Assembly: GCA_003221075.1 (NCBI GenBank)
Contig: QHUF01000204.1
Coordinates: 1-6,805, forward strand
Length of the DNA stretch: 6,805 nt
Source: Gemmatimonadota bacterium
GTDB taxonomy: Bacteria; Gemmatimonadota; Gemmatimonadetes; Gemmatimonadales; GWC2-71-9
Direction: 5' to 3'
The notes under the pieces: model-generated
The model's input: the letters and a program-made list of their open reading frames with translations, nothing else
Databases searched by the model: none
What the model was told of the DNA's origin: nothing
In this document: positions 6,382 through 6,805 of the stretch, one piece after another
How the letters are laid out: each line of letters begins with the position of its first letter
How positions within the stretch are numbered: position 1 is the stretch's first letter
Program-made: the position numbers and the translations under genes

Positions 6382-6805
6382 ATGCCCGTCGCGCCTGCCA
6401 AACGAGTCACCGCCCTCTCGGGCGAAGGCGCGTTCGAGGTGTTCGTCGCGGCGCGTCGCCTCGAGGACGCCGGCCGGCATGTGGTCCATCTCGAGATCGG
6501 CGAGCCCGACGGGGCGACGCCGCCCCACGTGGTCGAGGCAGGCGTCCGCGCCCTGCACGATGGCCACACGCGCTATGTGAACCCGGCCGGCTTGCCCGCC
6601 TTGCGGGATGCGATTGCCGCATCGCTGCCCTGGCGGGGCGTCCGGGGAGCGTCGGCAGAGAACGTCGTCGTCGTTCCGGGCGCAAAGCCGATGGTGTTCT
6701 ACGCCCTGCTCGCCGTACTCGACGCGGGTGATGAGGCCCTCGTGCCGGACCCTGGCTTCCCGATCTACCCGTCGGTCGTGCGATTCGCTGGGGCGGTTCC
6801 CGTTC
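6382..6805 (+). CDS. class I/II PLP-dependent aminotransferase, N-terminal part (runs off window)
   Basis: 141 complete codons from ATG 6382, preceded by GGAG at 6370-6373 with eight-base spacing. The N-terminal third of a fold-type I aminotransferase is clear: LEIGEPD (residues 37-43), TRYVNPAGLPALRDAI (63-78), the cofactor-phosphate region VVVVPGAKPMVFYALLAVL (95-113) and VPDPGFPIYPS (121-131). Family members move an amino group between an amino acid and a 2-oxo acid; the catalytic lysine lies beyond the window. Substrate cannot be read from this part; it looks like the aspartate/aromatic aminotransferase-type proteins. Its leader carries a SAM-II-type aptamer and terminator, which suggests a role in making methionine or its precursors, for example transaminating 4-methylthio-2-oxobutanoate or acting with a following sulfhydrylation gene. 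That role is an inference from context only. Confidence 0.9.
   Translation, partial: MPVAPAKRVTALSGEGAFEVFVAARRLEDAGRHVVHLEIGEPDGATPPHVVEAGVRALHDGHTRYVNPAGLPALRDAIAASLPWRGVRGASAENVVVVPGAKPMVFYALLAVLDAGDEALVPDPGFPIYPSVVRFAGAVPV

Noticed and set aside
6234..6731. Plus-strand open frame of 165 codons starting inside the riboswitch
   Set aside because: It crosses the aptamer and terminator and then runs in a wrong frame over the aminotransferase; the second half is Arg-rich shadow sequence.

Overview
The window is high-GC and densely coded, with short intergenic gaps. It looks like a chromosomal stretch of a free-living bacterium. No mobile element, tRNA, rRNA or CRISPR array is visible. The gene mix and protein style (an NtrC-type regulator ending in a PRSNLYKK-type helix-turn-helix, very tight gene overlaps) would suit a Gemmatimonadota-like or similar soil/sediment lineage. 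That placement is an impression, not a demonstration.

Left part, minus strand (1-633): an Lrp/AsnC-family regulator is followed, with a one-base TGATG overlap, by the first 51 codons of an EamA/DMT-type membrane transporter that runs off the window. A roughly 160-bp divergent spacer (634-791) separates them from the plus-strand genes. It holds a perfect 8+8 bp inverted repeat (749-770) and a promoter-like pair whose predicted start falls at the larE ATG.

Central part, plus strand (792-6179): six genes head to tail, five of the junctions overlapping or nearly so, probably one operon. They are larE (PP-loop sulfur transferase for the nickel-pincer cofactor), thpR (RNA 2',3'-cyclic phosphodiesterase), a membrane-anchored protein of unknown function, a sigma-54-dependent NtrC-family response regulator, a small three-helix membrane protein, and an aldehyde dehydrogenase resembling alpha-ketoglutaric semialdehyde dehydrogenases. 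The functions do not form an obvious single pathway. The larE/thpR junction carries an oddity: one base (T1564) seems to have removed both the expected larE stop and the expected thpR GTG start.

Right part (6180-6805): a promoter-like element overlapping the end of the aldehyde dehydrogenase gene leads into a leader of about 170 nt. The leader contains what I read as a SAM-II riboswitch aptamer (about 6223-6277), followed by competing hairpins and an intrinsic terminator, and then the 5' part of a class I/II PLP aminotransferase gene. This is the most notable signal in the window: it places the aminotransferase under apparent S-adenosylmethionine control and so points to methionine/sulfur amino-acid metabolism.
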